This document shows positions 55,535 to 57,500 of a stretch of 57,500 bases of DNA, piece after piece (the first letter of the stretch is position 1; every line of letters starts with the position of its first letter). A program made the position numbers and the translations under genes. The stretch is from positions 1-57,500 of the forward strand of contig JBBHKE010000386.1 of the NCBI GenBank assembly GCA_037447655.1. Direction: 5' to 3'. Source of the stretch: Zygnema cylindricum. Its lineage: Eukaryota; Streptophyta; Zygnematophyceae; Zygnematales; Zygnemataceae. The notes under the pieces are model-generated. The model was not told the origin of the DNA and searched no databases. It worked only from the letters and a program-made list of their open reading frames with translations.

Positions 55535-56489
55535 AATGAAAAACCAGATACACTGTTTCCTATTGTTTTCCCACATTAGAAATATGGTTACAATTTTACA
55601 TTCATTGTAAAATACGCTCTATCAACAAATATTTCTCCAAGATTTTGTCATTTTAGAAATAGTCATTATCGAATCACTTGAATATAAATCATAATATTTG
55701 AGGTGAATAAAAAGCCCCACAACTAAAAACAAACAAACAAAATAAAATAAAATCTATAACAATACCTGCACCTGTCCAAATCTTGATATCAAAAACAGAA
55801 CTTGTGTATAAAATGTTCCTGCGTTAAATGATATCTGGTAGTGAAAAACACTAACCCAGACAAATACTGAAAAAATACTAAAGACGTGTTAAATGCAAAT
55901 TACTAAAAAAAAAAAAAAAACTAAATACGTTGTCCATATGCATATTAATAAAATCAAACATCCTGTAGCCACAATATATATTTACATAATAAAATGAACC
56001 AAATGCAACGACATAAAAATTTCTCGATGCCGTTTCGAAAAAGAAAACTGTCTCTACTTTAAAAAGCTTTCAATTTTGACTATTTTAACTTCAAACCGTT
56101 TATACTTTAAACCGTTTTCAACGTGGCATGAAATATGCCTAGTACAATCTCCAAAAGTTTGGTAATTTACGCCTGTACAAGCTTAGAGGGTGGTTATTCC
56201 GCAAATTTCAATATCAATGATTAAACGAAGGTATCAACGGTTAAACGAAGGTAGCAGCGATTAAACGAAGGTATCAACGAATGAAAAATGATATCGGTGA
56301 TAAACTGTTTTATTATTTACAAGAACATAATAAGCCACTGGAATTCTTTGTTTTCACATCTCTCCCATATCCTCAACGTCACTTCCGTGAGTATAAGTCT
56401 CCAAATAATCTATACTTCCATCTCCATTGATTAATTTTGCCCTGTGAGTACAATTTCCCAACACAATTATAAAAGAAAGTCATCAACGG
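55535..56489. other. Intergenic, no gene recognised
   Basis: AT-rich, with a poly-A run (about 55905-55920) and a short direct repeat CGATTAAACGAAGGTA(T/G)CA near 56218-56280. Confidence 0.45.
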
Positions 56490-56735
56490 AGAGGGAGAGG
56501 GAGAGGGAGAGTGAGAGGGAGAGGGAGAAGGAGAGGGAGAGGGAAAGGTAGCCGTAACTTCAAAAAAAAAAAGGCAAAAAAAAGGGCAAAAAGAAGAAGG
56601 GCAAAAAAAAGAAAGGGCAAAAAAAAGAAGGGCAAAAAAAAGAAAGGGCAAAAAAAAAGCGCAAAAAAAAAGGGCAAAAAAAGAAGGGCAAAAAATGGCC
56701 AAAAAAAGGGCAAAAGGGGCAAAAAAGTTGCGACG
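56490..56735. repeat. (GAGAGG)n tract, then a GGGCAAAAAAAAGAA-type tandem repeat
   Basis: 56490-56548 is a GAGAGG/GAGGGA tract. 56560-56735 repeats GGCAAAAAA(A)GAA about ten times with varying A-runs. Lys-rich and Phe-rich frames here are artefacts. Confidence 0.9.
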
Positions 56736-57500
56736 AAGTAAACGACATTAGCTACAAATTGTGGAAAAAAGAATAAAAAACTCTATTAACGGTATACAAC
56801 TGAATTCTTTGACATATTGTAAACTCAAAAAAGAGGCAGAGACGTCCAAAAACATAAACGTTTTTACTCAAAACAAACCATAAGAATTGCAAAAACCGTA
56901 CCTTTCCAGAATAAATTTGCCTTCTTTGTACTTCTGGCTCTTCTCAAAAGCCTCCTCCTACATTCACAACTCAATTTTTTTAAAATAATGTCAAATATAA
57001 TGTATAAGATGACAAAAGAAACATCAAATATAAGATATAAGATAAAGAAAAAGAAGGAAAATACACTAAGTCTTAGGGTAAAAACTAATTAATGATCCCG
57101 TATAAGAAATTATAATACGACGTTCACAAAGACCCAGGGCAATTACAATAACTAATAACAGATTATAATTCATATTTTAATAAACAATTATCACACACAA
57201 ATTAGTGTAGACGACAAGCAATAAGTGCATCATAAGGTTAAAAAAAAAGACAAAGAGCGTAATTACAAGATTTTTTTCATACAAAAAAACGAAAACAAAA
57301 CGAAAAAACATAAATACCGCGACTAAAAAAACTGTACAAATTGTACGATTTATCCTCAAAACGAGGGTAAGAATTCGATATAGTGTGATAACCCCATCAG
57401 AAGATATAACTCTATTGAGTTTTAGGTTTTAAATTTGATACGTACACATTTCCAGTCCAACATTAAGTTTTTGAATGTAAAATCAATCCTTGAGTTTTAG
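56736..57500. other. Intergenic, no gene recognised
   Basis: AT-rich to the end of the window. No open frame with a recognisable motif. Confidence 0.45.

Overview
This window is eukaryotic nuclear DNA: AT-rich, with GT-AG introns, LTR retrotransposons, several classes of small inverted-repeat transposons and many simple repeats. There is no rRNA gene, no complete tRNA gene and no CRISPR array. The one cellular gene I can support is a nine-exon type-B carboxylesterase/cholinesterase-like gene on the minus strand (12375 to 6300). It is recognisable exon by exon, but four reading-frame breaks make it look like a pseudogene or a badly sequenced gene. Nearly everything else is transposon-derived.

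Layout. 1-2990: dispersed repeats and MITEs. 2991-5775: a decayed tandem Ty1/copia fragment (family C: LTR, gag start, RT/RNase H, LTR, gag start, integrase). 6300-12375: the esterase gene, with introns filled by CT/GA, AAC/AAT and other simple repeats. 12944-17952: a minus-strand LTR element (family D) with no recognisable pol and a long GAAGAC-type repeat. 18000-29350: a mosaic of inverted-repeat elements. These are a PIF/Harbinger-like family E (GGG-starting 16-17 bp ends, TTA/TAA target duplications), hAT-type MITEs with exact 8-bp target duplications, and small TA-bounded MITEs (family M), nested in each other. 29351-43292: copia element B1 (minus strand) with 5-bp target duplication AAATC. 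Copia element A1 (plus strand, 34039-40501, duplication GTATC) has jumped into its gag, and a solo A-type LTR (41915-42965) into its 5' LTR. 43300-46136: more family E. 46137-52583: copia element A3, whose coding region is almost identical to A1, again inside a family E copy. 52584-57500: repeats, a third complete hAT MITE (54926-55526) and AT-rich sequence without recognised genes.

Notable biology. Families A, B and probably C carry a primer-binding site that matches the anticodon region of initiator tRNA-Met (the half-tRNA mode known from Drosophila copia and reported, as I recall, for Physarum Tp1). In A and B the gag reading frame starts 20 nt inside the 5' LTR and runs straight through the primer-binding site. 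The A and B LTRs also share a tRNA-like module antisense to the element. A1 and A3 share the same stop codons and lack the integrase catalytic Glu, yet sit at different sites with separate target duplications, so the A lineage was probably mobilised in trans.

Organism. A type-B esterase with many introns, half-tRNA-primed copia elements nested in one another and pyrimidine-rich introns would fit an amoebozoan such as a plasmodial slime mould, but this is only a guess. Other non-plant eukaryotes are not excluded. All readings were made by eye; no alignment or search was run.
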